Notes under the pieces: model-generated
What the model saw: the letters and a program-made list of their open reading frames with translations, nothing else
The model's database searches: none
Told to the model about the DNA's origin: nothing
Position numbers and translations under genes: made by a program
In this document: one piece after another, positions 35,748 to 46,125 of the stretch
How positions within the stretch are numbered: the stretch's first letter is position 1
Layout: each line of letters begins with the position of its first letter
Assembly: GCF_000266945.1 (NCBI RefSeq)
Contig: NC_018025.1
Location: 1,054,001-1,118,000 of the forward strand
DNA from: Desulfomonile tiedjei DSM 6799
GTDB taxonomy: Bacteria; Desulfobacterota; Desulfomonilia; Desulfomonilales; Desulfomonilaceae
Reading direction: 5' to 3'
DNA length: 64,000 nucleotides

Positions 35748-37646
35748 ATGTGTGGTATTTGCGGATTTTGGGGCCGGGTGCCGTCGCAATCAATCAATCT
35801 GATGATGGATGCGATAGCACATAGAGGCCCGGATCAATCTGGAACCTTCTTTGAACCTTCGGAGCACCTCGCGTTAGGACATCAGAGGCTGTCCATTATT
35901 GACTTGAGCGATGCAGGCCGTCAGCCGATGTATAACGAAGATGGAAGCGTTGTCATAGTGTACAATGGAGAGACTTACTCGTATGCAGATTTGCAGAATC
36001 GTCTTAAAAGCCGTGGCCATCAGTTTCGCAGCACCACTGATACCGAATGCCTGGTTCATTTGTATGAAGAACGCTCAGTAGATTTCTTAAAAGAAATCAA
36101 TGGCATGTTTGCTCTTGCGATCTGGGATCGACGTAACCGCGAGCTGATATTAGCTCGCGATCGGACTGGCATTAAGCCTCTCTATTACGTACACACCGAT
36201 ACATTTTTCGGTTTTGCTTCAGAAATAAAAGCTCTTCTGGCAGGAGGTCTTGTACGGCCTCAGGTGGATCGCGAAAGCATTGAGGAATATCTGGCTTTCC
36301 AATACGTTTCGGCACCTCGGACAATCTTCAAAGATGTGCGGAAATTGCTTCCAGGTCACTTCATAAGAGTACGAAGAGATTCGAGCATAACCATAGAACC
36401 GTACTGGAATTACGACTGGTACACCATTGATGAATCTCGCACGGAAGAAGACTGGGCCGTCGAACTGCGTAGTCTGGTTCAACAATCGGTGCGCGATCAA
36501 ATGGTGGCCGATGTTCCGGTGGGAGCTTTCCTGAGTGGAGGACTCGATTCAGGGATCGTTGTCACAGAAATGGCAAAAATGAGTAAAGGTAAGGTGGAGA
36601 CGTTCACCGTCAACTATTCCGGAGTGACAGACACGAACGAAGAACAGGGAGCGAGCCTGGTGGCTCGTCATGCTGACGTAAAACACACGATTGTCGGCTG
36701 TTCCGACTCCGATCTGACCAGACTACTTCCTTTGCTAATATTCCATGCAGACGAGCCCATAGCTGAACCCCTCATGACACCCTATTTCCTGCTTTCTGCT
36801 GCAGCTCGTAAAGACGTCAAAGTTGTTCTCACCGGAGAAGGAGCAGACGAACTTTTTTTCGGATACAGTCGTTACAGACTGGGATCTTACAAGAAGCTGC
36901 TGTCCATGCTTCCTGCTCCGGTTTTGGCGAAGGTCTATAGGAGTCTTACCAAGTGGATCGGTCCTCAGCACAGAATTTGTCGTGTCATGAAAACAGCCGT
37001 GGAGGACACTGGTGTTTGCGATTGGAGCGCTGTCTTCCTCTCCCGGGAGATCGATGCACTCACACGGTTTCCGCACAACTCTGACAACAATGGTGCTCAC
37101 TCGTTGAGGTCGCATTCAATAGAAGATATTATAAGCTACTTATTCGATGAGGATTTTCGTCTTCGACTTCCCGATTATATCCTTCTACGCGTCGATAAAA
37201 TGAGTATGGCTCACTCTCTTGAGATTCGGCCTCCATTTCTGGACAATCGCATCATAGATTTGTCCTTGCGTTTGCCGGCAGATATGAAGGTGAGGGGAGG
37301 AATAGGTAAGTACTTGTTACGACGATCATTTCAGAATGATATACCTCATGAAACGGTCAAAGGAAAAAAGAAACCTTTTGCCGCTCCGTACAACCGGATT
37401 GTGCGGCAGTTGGCGGAAGAATACCTGATCGACTCGGAGTGTGCAGAAGACGGCATTCTTTCCAGACCCGAACTCAGCAGGCTATTGAGCGGAGATCCGT
37501 TCTACCGCGGTCGTTTCAATGAGAAAGTATGGTCTCTCGTCGTTTTGGAAATCTGGTATAGAATTTTTGTACGTCAATCACTGAAGATGGCCAAGAATCA
37601 TGATCGTGATTTAATCGAAAACTACGGGCAAGTTGCACAACAATGA
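35748..37646 (+). CDS. Asparagine-synthase-like glutamine amidotransferase (AsnB family)
   Basis: This 632-residue protein has the class II glutaminase domain at 1-200, with catalytic Cys2 (MCGICGFWG), IAHRGPDQ, QRLSIIDLSDAGRQPM and the NGE motif. The synthetase domain follows, with the ATP pyrophosphatase motif FLSGGLDSGIV and TGEGADELFFGYSRY. Start ATG follows GGGAGAGG. It could make asparagine, but the copy sits between polysaccharide genes, and in that setting AsnB-like enzymes often amidate a uronic acid or similar sugar. Residues in the synthetase domain cannot tell which. The gene converges with the membrane protein gene 57 bp downstream. Confidence 0.92.
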   Translation: MCGICGFWGRVPSQSINLMMDAIAHRGPDQSGTFFEPSEHLALGHQRLSIIDLSDAGRQPMYNEDGSVVIVYNGETYSYADLQNRLKSRGHQFRSTTDTECLVHLYEERSVDFLKEINGMFALAIWDRRNRELILARDRTGIKPLYYVHTDTFFGFASEIKALLAGGLVRPQVDRESIEEYLAFQYVSAPRTIFKDVRKLLPGHFIRVRRDSSITIEPYWNYDWYTIDESRTEEDWAVELRSLVQQSVRDQMVADVPVGAFLSGGLDSGIVVTEMAKMSKGKVETFTVNYSGVTDTNEEQGASLVARHADVKHTIVGCSDSDLTRLLPLLIFHADEPIAEPLMTPYFLLSAAARKDVKVVLTGEGADELFFGYSRYRLGSYKKLLSMLPAPVLAKVYRSLTKWIGPQHRICRVMKTAVEDTGVCDWSAVFLSREIDALTRFPHNSDNNGAHSLRSHSIEDIISYLFDEDFRLRLPDYILLRVDKMSMAHSLEIRPPFLDNRIIDLSLRLPADMKVRGGIGKYLLRRSFQNDIPHETVKGKKKPFAAPYNRIVRQLAEEYLIDSECAEDGILSRPELSRLLSGDPFYRGRFNEKVWSLVVLEIWYRIFVRQSLKMAKNHDRDLIENYGQVAQQ

Positions 37647-37702
37647 GAATTTAATGGTATTTCGCGACAAAGAAATCGGGCAGGCATTTCCTGGAGAAAA
37701 TT

Positions 37703-39637
37703 TCAAAGACGAGACCTTACAGGATAGGCAAGTATTTTGGTCGGATAACGACTGATTGCGTCACGGACAATCATATACTTGAATCCTCTTACAGAAACAC
37801 GAGTAGATTTAAGCAGTTTCAATCGAAGAGTGGAAATGAGCCCGGACGTCCATGCCGTACGGGCGAGAGCCACATTAGGTGAGGCGACACTGGACCAGGG
37901 TTCGATCCGCTCCAAATTGGAGGCGAGATGATCGGTTCCCTGCCATGCAATCCCGGTCGGTACAGAACCATCCCCGGCATTGATCCGATCTACAAGAATC
38001 AGTTGATTGCCTGATCTCTTCAAAAGTAGCAGAGATTCATGGGGAGCAGGTTCACTCTGTCTTTGACCGCGACTCATGAATCCTTCAGGTGTTGCCGATG
38101 ACTGCTGAAACAGGTGGTCGTGCCGGCCGTACGCGCGCGAATAGGCACGCCAAGCTCCGAGAGATCGATCTGCATAGAGCATCCAGACTAATTCGCGCAA
38201 TCCATTCTCTTTGCGAAAAACTTCTGCACGTTTATGAGAGCAATTGAGATCGAGAAACACGAAATGGGTGCCGGGCTTCACTGCCGGTACCTGAGTAACG
38301 AGGCTCTGTATGAGATCATTACGGATGTCCGCTGCTTCCCTCCAGTCAATGCTTAATCCGGCATGGAAGAGAGCCATGAAACCGATTAAAGCTACGGCTA
38401 TGGATCTGCCGAAGAATTTGCCGGCTTTTTTCTGCCAAACACTCAGTCCCGCTGCAATCAAAACGGCTACGCCGAAAGAAGCGGAAGAGTAAATCCGGCT
38501 TGCCCATGTGAAATTAAACCAAGACAAATCACCATCCGGCAACATTCCCCACTTGGTCCGAAGAGTTTCGGTCAGTTGCGGATGATAGTTTCCGTACCCG
38601 GCAAGCTGGTATGGGAGCATGCCAAGAAAAAGTATTCCAGTGCCGAGCAAGATCAAATACCACTGAGATCCGGATTCGAACCATTTTGCTGCGGTTACGG
38701 CATAGGACCTCCCCAGATTCGAAAAGAGGAATAGGAAGGCCGCGCCCAAAGAAACCAGAGTACTCACTATGAGCGCCCAACGATCTGCAGAGACAGACAT
38801 GAACGGTTCAATGAGATACAACCAAAGCAATGCCAAATACGACCAGAGCAGTTCCAGAGGTGGTAGGAGATGACTGTGAGTCACCGCTCCCCCGTTCAAG
38901 AATATGAACCTCACGGCTACTGCCATCAGGAAACCGCTCAGAATTGCTCCACAAAGCCTGACAAAGAAGATTCGATCGGATGGTCGATTGACACATCTTT
39001 GATGAACAGGCCAAACCAACAATGGTACCGTGAAAATGAGAAAGCTTGTCGACTCATACGTGAGAAACGATATCATATAAATGATTACAGGCAGAATTAT
39101 GCCGCTCCAGGATGACGACTTCCGCGCCCAGCGTTGGAATGCAAGCACGGACAACCAAAATAGCAGCACACTTAGACGGGAATTATCGGTGAACAATACG
39201 TACGTCAAACAGGAAACCGGGGGCAAGAAAAACGCGAACAAAACAGCCATGGACACGAAGATCCGACGACCCGGAAAAGCTCGGTCCAGGGATAATCCCA
39301 TGGACAACGCAGAACCGGCAAGCAGCAGAAGCGAGCACAAATGGAATGCCATTTTGTTGAAGCCGAATAGCTTAAATAACCCTATCCAGTAAAGCCCTTC
39401 CACCGGCCGCAAGAACTTCTGAGCATATAACCTCAAAGCGTCAGTAAAACTGTTCCAATAGGGGTACGCAAGAACCCACCAGTCATCGCCGTCGAATCCG
39501 ATATCACCGGTCATTGCTGTGATACCAAAGCAATACAGAAAGAGCCCCAGCCCTACAATCCAAAGATATGACTCGGTGATTTCAGATCGTTCCGTTGTCA
39601 CACGACAGGGCCTCCTCTTCCATAAAGTTTGAGCCAA
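37703..39637 (-). CDS. Polytopic membrane protein, GT-C-like, uncharacterised
   Basis: This 644-residue protein has about ten or more hydrophobic segments between residues 28 and 420, followed by a soluble C-terminal domain. The first outer loop reads TGDIGFDGDDWWVLAYPYW; acidic residues in the first loop are a feature of GT-C glycosyltransferases that use polyprenyl-linked sugars. I cannot name a family. The C-terminal part (SHKRAEVFRKENGLRELVW) is polar. It is likely part of the polysaccharide or surface-glycan machinery because of its neighbours, but this is inference. Confidence 0.75.
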   Translation of the reverse strand: MAQTLWKRRPCRVTTERSEITESYLWIVGLGLFLYCFGITAMTGDIGFDGDDWWVLAYPYWNSFTDALRLYAQKFLRPVEGLYWIGLFKLFGFNKMAFHLCSLLLLAGSALSMGLSLDRAFPGRRIFVSMAVLFAFFLPPVSCLTYVLFTDNSRLSVLLFWLSVLAFQRWARKSSSWSGIILPVIIYMISFLTYESTSFLIFTVPLLVWPVHQRCVNRPSDRIFFVRLCGAILSGFLMAVAVRFIFLNGGAVTHSHLLPPLELLWSYLALLWLYLIEPFMSVSADRWALIVSTLVSLGAAFLFLFSNLGRSYAVTAAKWFESGSQWYLILLGTGILFLGMLPYQLAGYGNYHPQLTETLRTKWGMLPDGDLSWFNFTWASRIYSSASFGVAVLIAAGLSVWQKKAGKFFGRSIAVALIGFMALFHAGLSIDWREAADIRNDLIQSLVTQVPAVKPGTHFVFLDLNCSHKRAEVFRKENGLRELVWMLYADRSLGAWRAYSRAYGRHDHLFQQSSATPEGFMSRGQRQSEPAPHESLLLLKRSGNQLILVDRINAGDGSVPTGIAWQGTDHLASNLERIEPWSSVASPNVALARTAWTSGLISTLRLKLLKSTRVSVRGFKYMIVRDAISRYPTKILAYPVRSRL

Positions 39638-39942
39638 TTGTGCAGATTTCGAACTTCGCCTTCATAATCTTCCATATCCGCTCAACTGGATCTTTTGTCT
39701 CACCTGCAAGAAATTCTCAAGATTTAAAGGGTAATGATGATTCGAATCCAGACTTTAAAACCTCGATATGTCAATGTCAATTGGAATAATTACTTTTTTG
39801 AAAGTCTTCGCCATCCGGGAAAGGATTAGTATGAATACAATGTCGGAAGCCAACCGATCACATAATTTCCGGACCTTATGCATTCCAAAAATCGTCAGCA
39901 GAGTTGACTGAAAATGTTGCTTTGGTAACAACCAAATAACAG
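39638..39942. other. Non-coding stretch with a family D fragment
   Basis: Between the membrane protein and the promoter at 39943 I see no gene. At about 39868-39890 the sequence CACATAATTTCCGGACC resembles the left end of element D (29582-29767), probably a fragment. Confidence 0.4.
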
Positions 39943-39971
39943 TTGACTCAAGTTTGACGTAGCATTAGATT
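39943..39971 (+). promoter_or_regulatory. Sigma-70-type promoter candidate for a small unit
   Basis: TTGACT (39943-39948), a 17-bp spacer, then TAGATT (39966-39971). The predicted start near 39978 is about 67 nt before the ribosome-binding site and ATG of the 120-residue frame at 40045, and a terminator follows at 40570-40588, so the parts form a coherent unit. Confidence 0.45.
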
Positions 39972-40044
39972 ATTCCTCTGTAATAGGGCTACGGCCGCCT
40001 CTGATTTTTTCTCATGAGGGGGGCATATGGTTTAGGAGCAGAAG

Positions 40045-40407
40045 ATGTGGTTTTTACCCGGAAGAGATTTCCGGCGTACTATCGTAATTGTGCACGCTTT
40101 CTTGATCTTTGGGTTTGTGGATACAGCCCGATCTGACGGGCTCCGAATACGGTTCATCAGTTGTTCGGCAACGCATGGAGAATTGTCTGGTCAGTGCCAC
40201 AATCGCGACCTTTCACATGCAATAAGATCGTTTCTGCGGCAGACAACAGGGTCTCATTCAGCGTACGCCTCCGGCAGCCTGTTTCAGGATTTTGCACCCT
40301 CAATTCCGAACTTCCGGATCGATCGCTTTTATAATCTTCTCAACGAGATCAGAGAGTCGTTTTGCAGCGGACCCTGTACTGCTTCTTCAGTATGGCTGAT
40401 TGTGTAG
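40045..40407 (+). CDS. Hypothetical 120-residue secreted protein
   Basis: The frame starts with ATG seven bases after AGGAG. It begins MWFLPGRDFRRTIVIVHAFLIF, a basic N-terminus followed by a hydrophobic core that fits a signal peptide. The rest has four cysteines at 40, 51, 107 and 111 and no known domain. A promoter lies upstream and a rho-independent terminator about 160 bp downstream. The codon content is only moderately convincing; it could be an RNA gene with an incidental frame. Confidence 0.4.
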   Translation: MWFLPGRDFRRTIVIVHAFLIFGFVDTARSDGLRIRFISCSATHGELSGQCHNRDLSHAIRSFLRQTTGSHSAYASGSLFQDFAPSIPNFRIDRFYNLLNEIRESFCSGPCTASSVWLIV

Positions 40408-40569
40408 CGTGTCGGGAATTTCGCACCACTTTGCTGAGTTCTTCGAAAATCAACACGTTTTAGGTTCATTCATTGCATTCGTTAACGTGAAGACTCACTG
40501 CTCCCCGAAAACTGATGAGCTAAGAAAAAATCAGAAGACATTACTATTGTCTGGACCGATTTTTGTCCT

Positions 40570-40588
40570 GGGGCACTGCCCCTTTTTC
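40570..40588 (+). terminator. Rho-independent terminator
   Basis: GGGGC-ACT-GCCCC stem-loop (40570-40582) followed by TTTTT (40583-40587). It ends the plus-strand unit that starts at 39943, upstream of the first chemoreceptor gene. Confidence 0.6.
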
Positions 40589-40711
40589 TAGCCGGACCAT
40601 AGTACGAAGAGACGCCGAGGGTGTATCGCTTGTTTACAAATGCTCTGACGAAGGTTCTGATTTCAAAATCTTAATTCTTATTGTGAGATATAGTTGTGAG
40701 AGGAGATACTG

Positions 40712-42796
40712 ATGAAACTGAGTGATATAGGTCTGAAGGTGAAGGTAATGGGTGGAGGACTCATCCCTGTCATCCTGGCAGCAATATTGTGCATGGTAGT
40801 GCTTTACAGTGTGCATGCGCTTTTACAGAACGTCGAGAGCGTCGATCAAACTCACAGGGCGATTCGCGAAACCGTGGAACTCCAATTCGATACTATGGGA
40901 ATGCTGGCGTGGCTTCGGGCGTTTCACGCGTACGGGGATGAACGCTTTGTCCCTGAGTACAAGAACAGACTGGAACGTATTGACAAGGAATTTGCGGATT
41001 TGAAACGAATCGTCGGAGACGGAGATGAGATCAAGTATCTTATTCAAGCTCAAGAAGTATTGGCAGACGCCCGCAAAAGATTTGAATTGGGAGTCGAGCT
41101 GCAACGCGAGATTAACGCAGGCAAGTCTTTGAAGGATGTAGCTGCACTTGTGGCAGCGGACAAGGAACAGTCGTTGAGCCGCTTACGCAATTTGATAAAG
41201 GAATTCGTCGAAAAACAGCAGAGTCTGCCAGACAAGTTCCCAGGCGGAGAAACGAGATCCCATGTGGAAGGACAGACTGCCGAAATACCTGCAATGAGTC
41301 CGACCTCGACTCGTTTGCAGGCGATGGAAATCTATACTTCCGCTATGGAAATGGAAAACTTGCAGCGTGGGTATCTTCTCGCAGGAACTGACGAATTTCT
41401 CAAGTCTTACGAGGATGCTTCCAAACGAATGTTTGCGCTCATTGAGAAACAGAAGCAGAAAATGTCGGGTAATATTACTCAATTGAGACTGCTTGCAGAC
41501 ATCGAGGATACTCTCAGGACATGGGTCAAAGAAATTGCCGACCCGCAAATAGCTCTGCGAAAACAAGTCTTGGCATCGAAAACCGTCGTCGACCTGAATA
41601 AACTGGTTGCCGAAAATCGTATCAGCGAGAAGGTACGCAAATATGACGAGCTGCTGGCTACGTTCAAAGAAGCGCAGGAAAAAGCCCTCCAGGAGCGACG
41701 GGCAGCATCTGAGAAGTCTACCAACGCAACCGAAAGAGCTCTCGTTCTAGGGCTTATTCTTGTTATTGCCTCCAGCTTGTTTATTTCGTACTTAATTGCC
41801 AGGGCTATCGCAAATACCGTAGGTCAGGCGGTAGATCTTGCAGAGGCGATCAGTAAGGGGGATTTGACGAGGAGTCTCCAAAAGAGGGGAGAAGACGAAG
41901 TGGGGAGACTCACTCAAGCTCTCAATGACATGGTGGAATTTCTACGCGAGCAGACCCGAAGAACCATAGAAGGGGTAAATGTCCTCGGCTCCTCCGCGGC
42001 AGAAATAGCTGCCACCGTTTCTCAGTTGGCAGGGAGCACCGCGCGGACGTCATCCGCAGTGACCGAGACTATTACAACCATTGAAGAAGTGAAGCACGCG
42101 GCAAAGATCTCAAACGATACGGCCAAAAAAGTTGCAGAAAGTTCGAAACAAGCTGTGGATATATCCGAAATAGGCAAGAAGGCCACGAGCGATACGGCGC
42201 ATCGCATGAACCTGATCAAAGAGCAGATCGAATCTATCGGAGAAACGGTGATCCGTTTGAGTGAGCACAGTCAAGCTATAGAAGAGATTATCGGCACAGT
42301 GCAAGATCTTGCTGACCAGTCCAATCTCCTGGCGGTGAACGCATCCATCGAAGCAGCGCGGGCTGGCGATCATGGCAAGGGGTTCGCTGTGGTTGCTCTC
42401 GAAATAAAGACTTTGGCGGACCAATCCAAAAGTGCAACGGAGCAAGTCAGGAGAATCCTTGAGGAAACCAAGAAATGGGTGAGCGCGGTCGTGATGGCGA
42501 CCGAGCAAGGGACAAAGGCTGTGGATGCAGGCGTGAATCAGTCGATAATGGCAGGCGAATCGATTGAATCGTTGTTTGGCAGCGTATCCACATCTTCACA
42601 GGCGGCCACAGTGATTCATTCTACGACTGAGCAGCAGCTTGCAGGAGTGGACCAAGTATCGACGGCAATGCTCAACATCGAACAGGCCATGCAACAGAAT
42701 GTCTCCAGTATTTCGCAACTGGATGAGGCTGCTAAAAGGATAGAGGAACTTGGGAGTTCACTGAAAGACCTGGTAGAACGAACCAGAGTAAGGTAG
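40712..42796 (+). CDS. Methyl-accepting chemotaxis protein, tandem copy 1
   Basis: This 694-residue chemoreceptor has a first membrane segment at about 14-36, a periplasmic domain at about 37-345, a second membrane segment near 346-367, HAMP, and a cytoplasmic signalling rod. The periplasmic part holds two CHASE3-like repeats: one near [20 protein letters not shown], the other [22 protein letters not shown]. The signalling tip has [31 protein letters not shown], the CheA/CheW-binding hairpin. It lacks a C-terminal CheR/CheB-tethering pentapeptide. The start follows GAGAGGAG. The gene at 43794 is a paralogue about 70-90 percent similar in the rod. The ligand is unknown. Confidence 0.95.
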   Translation: MKLSDIGLKVKVMGGGLIPVILAAILCMVVLYSVHALLQNVESVDQTHRAIRETVELQFDTMGMLAWLRAFHAYGDERFVPEYKNRLERIDKEFADLKRIVGDGDEIKYLIQAQEVLADARKRFELGVELQREINAGKSLKDVAALVAADKEQSLSRLRNLIKEFVEKQQSLPDKFPGGETRSHVEGQTAEIPAMSPTSTRLQAMEIYTSAMEMENLQRGYLLAGTDEFLKSYEDASKRMFALIEKQKQKMSGNITQLRLLADIEDTLRTWVKEIADPQIALRKQVLASKTVVDLNKLVAENRISEKVRKYDELLATFKEAQEKALQERRAASEKSTNATERALVLGLILVIASSLFISYLIARAIANTVGQAVDLAEAISKGDLTRSLQKRGEDEVGRLTQALNDMVEFLREQTRRTIEGVNVLGSSAAEIAATVSQLAGSTARTSSAVTETITTIEEVKHAAKISNDTAKKVAESSKQAVDISEIGKKATSDTAHRMNLIKEQIESIGETVIRLSEHSQAIEEIIGTVQDLADQSNLLAVNASIEAARAGDHGKGFAVVALEIKTLADQSKSATEQVRRILEETKKWVSAVVMATEQGTKAVDAGVNQSIMAGESIESLFGSVSTSSQAATVIHSTTEQQLAGVDQVSTAMLNIEQAMQQNVSSISQLDEAAKRIEELGSSLKDLVERTRVR

Positions 42797-43793
42797 TCGC
42801 CAAGAACACTCTGTGCTCCGTCGAATTGACTGTCAGGGAAGTTATATGAGAAACAGAAGTGCGCTTGGATGCTTTTCTTTTGTGAAATATAGTCATTACC
42901 CAGATAGATGACCGAGACTCAGTGCAGATGTTAGTCGAAAAATTCCCCCCTTATCTCCCCATTGATAAGGGGGGAATTAAGATGTTCCCCCTTATCCTTT
43001 TTCGTAGAGGGGGGCTGGGGGGATTTGAACCGGACACAACTTTTGGCAAACGCCACAAAAGGTTTCTCAAGCTCATTTCTGTCGAGACATGTCACTGAAG
43101 GACTTTGCCCCTGAACCAGACATTTGTCCACCCTTAATTGCTCATGGACCGGCCCAAGTATCGATTCCTTTCCCTCCGAATCTAACCGAATAGACAAATC
43201 CACTGACTTACAGCGGATTTCTTGCATTTCACGCGCTGTCACAGCATTGGGCAAAAAAGTGGGTTTGAGAGCGGATGAATTCGTTGCGTTTGAAGACGGT
43301 TTATGCTTTTATAGTATTGGGGAATCTTGCACCACATTTCCAAGCTTCTGAAAAAACTGACTTAGGGTTCGTCTGGGAACGAGAAAACCGAATGTCTTCG
43401 AGGTTGTAGCGATTTTTCGAAGAAACCACTTCAAGAGAGAATCAGACCTAACACACTACAGCTTCTCTCCTTCGTCTCGCTATGTCCTTTTTGACATACC
43501 CTTCCTCTTCAAGGCTTAGTGCCGTTCTGAACCCACCTGAATCAGCGAGCTTGGAGATGATCCACTATTCCTTGTATTCGGAGGTAGGGCACTCAGGGGC
43601 TGGTGACCTTAAGCCGAGAATTCTCGGGGGGCCGTCCGCTGCACGGGGGGCGATCCACTGTCAAAGCTAAAAAAAACGAATGTCAAGAATCAGATACATT
43701 TTAGGATGTACTGCTTATATATGAGACGTTAGCTTACGTCTCGGTTTGAAGACCGTAGTTTCTACGACAAGTGGTTATGAGAGGAGATAAGAA
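42797..43793. other. 1-kb spacer between the two chemoreceptor genes
   Basis: The first ~140 bp match the sequence after the second receptor, including family A repeat at 42935-43051. The remainder has only short, unsupported frames; a GACGT-N6-ACGTC hairpin and a CGGTTT/AGACCG hairpin lie shortly before the second receptor's start. I see no gene here. Confidence 0.5.
42935..43051 (+). repeat. Dispersed GC-run palindromic repeat, family A, copy 2
   Basis: It reads GTCGAAAAATTCCCCCCTTA, then AAGGGGGGAATTAAGATG, a C-run, CGTAGAGGGGGGCTGGGGGG and ATTTGAACCGGACACAACTT. It matches the reverse complement of 4203-4306 in the right part and 45994-46097 in the left part. Opposed C-runs and G-runs would form hairpins. 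Confidence 0.75.
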
Positions 43794-45851
43794 ATGAAAA
43801 TAAGAGACATAGGTCTCAAAGTGAAGATAATGGGTGGAGGTCTTATTCCAATTATCCTGGCAGCAGTGCTATGCATGGTGGTGCTGTTCAGCTTGAATTC
43901 GCTTCTGCAAAACGTGGAACGTGTAGACCGAACTCACAGGGCCATACGTGAGACTGTGGAAATTCAATTCAACACTATGGGGATGTTGGCTTGGCTTCGG
44001 GGATTCTTTTTGACTGGAGATGAAAGCCTTGTCCCCGAGTACAGAATCAGAGCTGAACGTGCTGATAAGGATTTCGGCGAACTGAAGAGAATCATCGGGG
44101 AAGGGGAGGACACGAAAGACCTCGTTCACGCTCAAGAGCTATTGACTGATACGCGGAAAAGGATTGAAGAGGCGATCAATCTGCAACACGAGATCAACAA
44201 AGGTAAATCGCTGAACGATTTGGCCGCACTCGTGGCAGCGAACAAGGGACAACAGTTGAGTCGTGTGCGCGGTCTGGTAAAGGAGTTGGTTGAGAAACAG
44301 CAGAGATCGGCCGAGAAAGCTGCCGAAGGGCAGGTTGCCGGTACTCTTCCCGGAGGCCTTCTCGCGGCTTATTTGCAAACGACCGAAATTAGTGCCGCAG
44401 TACTGGAAATGGAAGACACGCAACGGGGATATCTGTTGGCAGGGACTGATGAATTCCTGAAGGCTTACGAGGAGGCTTCCAAGCGAACGTTTGCACTCAT
44501 CGAGAAACAAAAGCAGGCACTCGCGGGGAATGCCGCTCAGGTAAAGTTGCTTGGAGATATCGAGGACAATGTCAAGACCTGGATCAAGGAGACTGCCGAG
44601 CCGGAAATCGTTTTGAGAAAACAGGTTTCAGCGTCCAAAACAATCGTTGACCTGCGAAAGTTAATAGTCGAGATAGACATGAAAGACCGGATGAATCAGT
44701 TCGATGAGATGCTCGCAGCGTTTAAAGGGGGCCAGGAGAAAATCCTGAAAGACCGGCGGACAGCATCGGAAGAATCCACCAATGCAACTGAAAAGATTCT
44801 CATCCTCGGGCTCATACTGGTAATAGCCACGAGTTTGTTTATCTCTTACTTGATTGCCAGAGCCATCGCAAATACTGTCGGGAAAGCAGTAGATCTTGCA
44901 GAGGCGATCAGCAAGGGCGATTTCACACAGAGTCTCCAAAAAAGGGGAGAAGACGAAGTGGGGAGACTTACTCAAGCGCTTAACATAATGGTGGAATATC
45001 TGCGCGAGCAAACTCGGAGAACCGTAGAAGGGATTAACGTCCTCGGCTCATCAGCAGCAGAAATTGCTGCCACGGTATCTCAGTTGGGTGCGAGTACGTC
45101 ACGAACCTCCTCAGCGGTAACAGAAACCATTACAACTATCGAAGAAGTGAAGCAGGCTGCAAAGATATCGAATGATACGGCAAAAAAGGTTGCAGAAGGT
45201 GCCAAACAGGCCGTGGAGATATCGGAAGTAGGCAAAAAAGCCACGGCTGATACGGCCCATCGCATGAATCTCATAAAGGAGCAGATCGAATCTATCGGAG
45301 AGACGGTTGTTCGCCTGAGCGAGCACAGTCAAGCCATAGAAGAGATAATTGGCACGGTGCAAGATCTTGCCGACCAATCCAATCTCCTGGCGGTAAACGC
45401 GTCAATCGAGGCAGCGCGGGCCGGCGATCACGGCAAGGGGTTCGCTGTAGTTGCTCTTGAAATCAAGACTCTAGCTGACCAATCCAAGAGTGCTACGGAG
45501 CAAGTCAGGAGAATCCTCGAAGAAACCAAGAAATGGGTGAGTGCAGTCGTTATGGCGACCGAGCAAGGGACAAAGGCTGTGGAAGCAGGCGTGAATCAAT
45601 CGCTAATGGCAGGCGAATCGATCGAATCTTTGTTCGGTAGTGTGTCGTCATCATCTCAAGCAGCCACAGTTATTCATACTACAACCGAGCAGCAGCTTGC
45701 GGGCGTAGGCCAGGTTTCGATAGCCATGCTCAATATCGACCAGGCTATGCAACAGAATGTTTCAAGTATTGCGCAACTCGATGAAGCTGCAAAACGGATA
45801 GAAGAGCTAGGGATTTCTCTGAAAGACCTGGTGGAACGAACCAGAGTGTAG
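43794..45851 (+). CDS. Methyl-accepting chemotaxis protein, tandem copy 2
   Basis: This 685-residue chemoreceptor is a paralogue of the one at 40712, colinear along the whole length. The cytoplasmic rod is near-identical (shared HAMP start [16 protein letters not shown] and tip [20 protein letters not shown]). The periplasmic part has diverged: first CHASE3-like unit [21 protein letters not shown], linker [20 protein letters not shown] in place of the copy-1 linker, and second unit [21 protein letters not shown]. The C-terminal methylation-tether motif is missing here too. The start follows GAGAGGAG. It suggests recent duplication with ligand-domain drift. Confidence 0.95.
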   Translation: MKIRDIGLKVKIMGGGLIPIILAAVLCMVVLFSLNSLLQNVERVDRTHRAIRETVEIQFNTMGMLAWLRGFFLTGDESLVPEYRIRAERADKDFGELKRIIGEGEDTKDLVHAQELLTDTRKRIEEAINLQHEINKGKSLNDLAALVAANKGQQLSRVRGLVKELVEKQQRSAEKAAEGQVAGTLPGGLLAAYLQTTEISAAVLEMEDTQRGYLLAGTDEFLKAYEEASKRTFALIEKQKQALAGNAAQVKLLGDIEDNVKTWIKETAEPEIVLRKQVSASKTIVDLRKLIVEIDMKDRMNQFDEMLAAFKGGQEKILKDRRTASEESTNATEKILILGLILVIATSLFISYLIARAIANTVGKAVDLAEAISKGDFTQSLQKRGEDEVGRLTQALNIMVEYLREQTRRTVEGINVLGSSAAEIAATVSQLGASTSRTSSAVTETITTIEEVKQAAKISNDTAKKVAEGAKQAVEISEVGKKATADTAHRMNLIKEQIESIGETVVRLSEHSQAIEEIIGTVQDLADQSNLLAVNASIEAARAGDHGKGFAVVALEIKTLADQSKSATEQVRRILEETKKWVSAVVMATEQGTKAVEAGVNQSLMAGESIESLFGSVSSSSQAATVIHTTTEQQLAGVGQVSIAMLNIDQAMQQNVSSIAQLDEAAKRIEELGISLKDLVERTRV

Positions 45852-45900
45852 TGGTTGCTGAAGATTACTTCAAAAGTATTGGCAGAGAGGTTTTAGCTGT

Positions 45901-45947
45901 CAGGGAAATGCGCTTGGAACCGGAAGGCTTTTAAGCGCATTCCCTGA
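45901..45947 (+). terminator. Long hairpin after the second chemoreceptor
   Basis: CAGGGAAATGCGCTT at 45901 pairs with AAGCGCATTCCCTG at 45933-45946, with one bulged base, giving a 14-bp stem. No T-run follows, so it may be a processing or stability hairpin, not a classical terminator. The equivalent position after receptor 1 has only half of the stem. Confidence 0.4.
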
Positions 45948-45993
45948 AATACACGGTCATTGCCAAAACAAATGACCGAAACTCAGTGCAGAT

Positions 45994-46097
45994 GTTAGTC
46001 GAAAAATCCCCCCTCACCCCCCTTTATAAGGGGGGAATTAAGATGTAGCCTCTTACCCCCCCCCCTCTCTCTCTCTCGTAAAAGGGGGCTGGGGGCG
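45994..46097 (+). repeat. Dispersed GC-run palindromic repeat, family A, copy 3, with C and CT runs
   Basis: It shares GATGTTAGTCGAAAAATCCC and AAGGGGGGAATTAAGATG with copy 2 and is followed by a run of about ten C then a (CT)n tract (46055-46077) and GGGGGCTGGGGG. The copy is part of the duplicated flank after the second receptor. It lies 28 bp from the DASS transporter stop. Confidence 0.7.
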
Positions 46098-46125
46098 GGC
46101 GCTTGGCGCCGAGCCGCAATTTACG

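Noticed and set aside
40400-40591. 63-codon plus-strand frame ending past the terminator
   Set aside because: It runs across the terminator hairpin and overlaps the better 120-residue frame in another frame.
43482-43670. Short frames between the chemoreceptors
   Set aside because: No ribosome-binding site and no similarity; region is repeat-rich non-coding DNA.
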